A stretch of 43,107 nucleotides of DNA from the NCBI RefSeq assembly GCF_913054185.1, contig NZ_CAJXIV010000025.1, positions 1 through 43,107 of the forward strand. The letters run 5' to 3'. Under the pieces are notes generated by a model. That model searched no databases. It worked only from the letters and a program-made list of their open reading frames with translations, and was not told the origin of the DNA. The DNA comes from an uncultured Shimia sp. Its GTDB lineage: Bacteria; Pseudomonadota; Alphaproteobacteria; Rhodobacterales; Rhodobacteraceae. How positions within the stretch are numbered: the first letter of the stretch is position 1; every line of letters begins with the position of its first letter. The position numbers were made by a program, and so were the translations under genes. Of the stretch, positions 42,570-43,107 are shown piece by piece.

Positions 42570-42878
42570 ATGAATAGGATTAATTTCGCTTTTGCATCGT
42601 CACTCTGTCTTGTGTCTTTCGCGTCCGCAGAAAGCTCTGACAAACACCTCGCAGCAGCCTGTTGGTACGAAGACATGAAGTACTCGGAAGGTGCTGAATT
42701 CGTAGATGGAGCTGTTTGGCTCAAATGTGTTGGGCAAAACAACTGGACAGTTATGAAGGATTATTGCGTGAGCGGAGGAAAAACTTACTCTCAGTGCGCC
42801 GTCATTCCTGTTACTAACGGAAACTACTTCTGCAAAGGTGGGAAATGGGAATGGGGAAACGGTTCAGGAAACTGTTGA
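42570..42878 (+). CDS. Small secreted Cys-rich protein, DUF1496-like
   Basis: A 102-residue protein with a signal peptide (FAFASSLCLVSFASA) and a mature part of about 80 residues. The block CWYEDMKYSEGAEFVDGAVW followed by LKC resembles the DUF1496/YnjH family pattern (C.Y....YSEGA......L.C). Five further cysteine positions (DYC, SQC, YFC, GNC and the above) suggest disulfides in the periplasm. Base composition is visibly more AT-rich than neighbouring genes, suggesting transfer or relaxed selection. The ribosome-binding site (GAGGG) lies inside a potential hairpin. A terminator follows. Function unknown. Confidence 0.78.
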   Translation: MNRINFAFASSLCLVSFASAESSDKHLAAACWYEDMKYSEGAEFVDGAVWLKCVGQNNWTVMKDYCVSGGKTYSQCAVIPVTNGNYFCKGGKWEWGNGSGNC

Positions 42879-42916
42879 ATCCGCGTGCACTGCACGACCA
42901 TAATTTCTAGCTAGCT

Positions 42917-42944
42917 AAAAGCCGCGGTCTCTGGTGCGGCTTTT
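42917..42944 (+). terminator. Terminator of DUF1496-like gene
   Basis: AAAAGCCGC (42917-42925) pairs perfectly with GCGGCTTTT (42936-42944) around a 10-nt loop, 38 bp after the stop codon, with further Ts downstream. Confidence 0.88.
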
Positions 42945-43048
42945 CTGTTTCTTAAGTCGGAAGCAAACTTCGAGGCACTTCATTCCCCAACACAAATCCA
43001 AAACTTTTGCCCTTTTCATTTGCCAAACGGCATGTATAAATCTGCGTC

Positions 43049-43107
43049 ATGACCATGAGAGCCCATATCGCAACAGACGCGCGCCTTCCGGCGCCCTTTG
43101 CGCGTGG
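43049..43107 (+). CDS. Possible start of a gene cut by the window edge
   Basis: An open frame from ATG 43049 (or 43055) to the right edge begins MTMRAHIATDARLPAPFAR. Composition is protein-like, and the preceding 100 bp after the terminator are AT-rich as expected for a promoter. No clear ribosome-binding site is present. Too short to assign. Confidence 0.3.
   Translation, partial: MTMRAHIATDARLPAPFAR

Noticed and set aside
1-43107. CRISPR array, prophage or transposon
   Set aside because: No regularly spaced direct repeats with unique spacers and no integrase, transposase, capsid or terminase sequences were seen.

Overview
The window looks like ordinary chromosome from an alphaproteobacterium of the Rhodobacteraceae (Roseobacter group). 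The evidence is moderately high GC, gene orders familiar from that group (BamE / DUF177-rpmF-plsX-fabH-ihfA-MerR-tRNA-Pro; argS-SPOR-nagZ-scpA-scpB; gcvT-gcvH-gcvP), a double-length dCTP deaminase, an OlsB/GlsB-type aminolipid acyltransferase, and FnrL-like and NsrR-like regulation. No phage, insertion sequence, plasmid gene or CRISPR array is visible.

Layout. 0-5.5 kb is accessory: a SnoaL-like protein, a flavodoxin-fold quinone reductase divergent from a LysR regulator, a YbjJ-like MFS transporter and an unassigned leucine-rich-repeat protein. 5.5-13.7 kb is housekeeping: ABC-F ATPase Uup, the aminolipid acyltransferase and BamE on the minus strand, then DUF177-rpmF-plsX-fabH (ribosome and fatty acid/phospholipid initiation), ihfA, a MerR regulator with a very long acidic tail, and tRNA-Pro(GGG). 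13.8-21.9 kb holds dCTP deaminase and the minus-strand cluster dgt, argS, SPOR protein, nagZ, scpA, scpB (nucleotide pools, wall recycling, chromosome condensation).

21.9-27.7 kb: an A-type Fe-S carrier, exonuclease III, a YedK/HMCES-family protein with proline in place of the catalytic Cys2, a GDSL esterase, and a divergent ABC exporter pair (YbbA/YbbP type). 27.7-32.5 kb: the glycine cleavage operon gcvT-gcvH-gcvP behind a tandem glycine riboswitch. 32.8-40.8 kb: a small membrane protein, an NsrR-like Rrf2 regulator facing a gamma-glutamylcyclotransferase across an FNR-type box, mgtE, a DUF1801 protein, gltX, an orphan SMI1/KNR4-like protein, a Rid protein and nadE. 41-43.1 kb: a secreted MORN-repeat protein and a small secreted Cys-rich DUF1496-like protein with a structured leader; a further gene may start at the right edge.

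Most worth following up: (1) the YedK-family protein with Pro2 beside the AP endonuclease gene; (2) two copies of a 48-bp element made of four 11-bp imperfect repeats, each just 3' of a minus-strand gene; (3) the MORN protein, an exact 9+9 duplication of 23-residue repeats; (4) mutually exclusive hairpins over the ribosome-binding site of the DUF1496-like gene; (5) two cloverleaf-like intergenic palindromes; (6) the FNR-type box by the NsrR-like gene. I see no multi-gene cluster that is clearly a new system.
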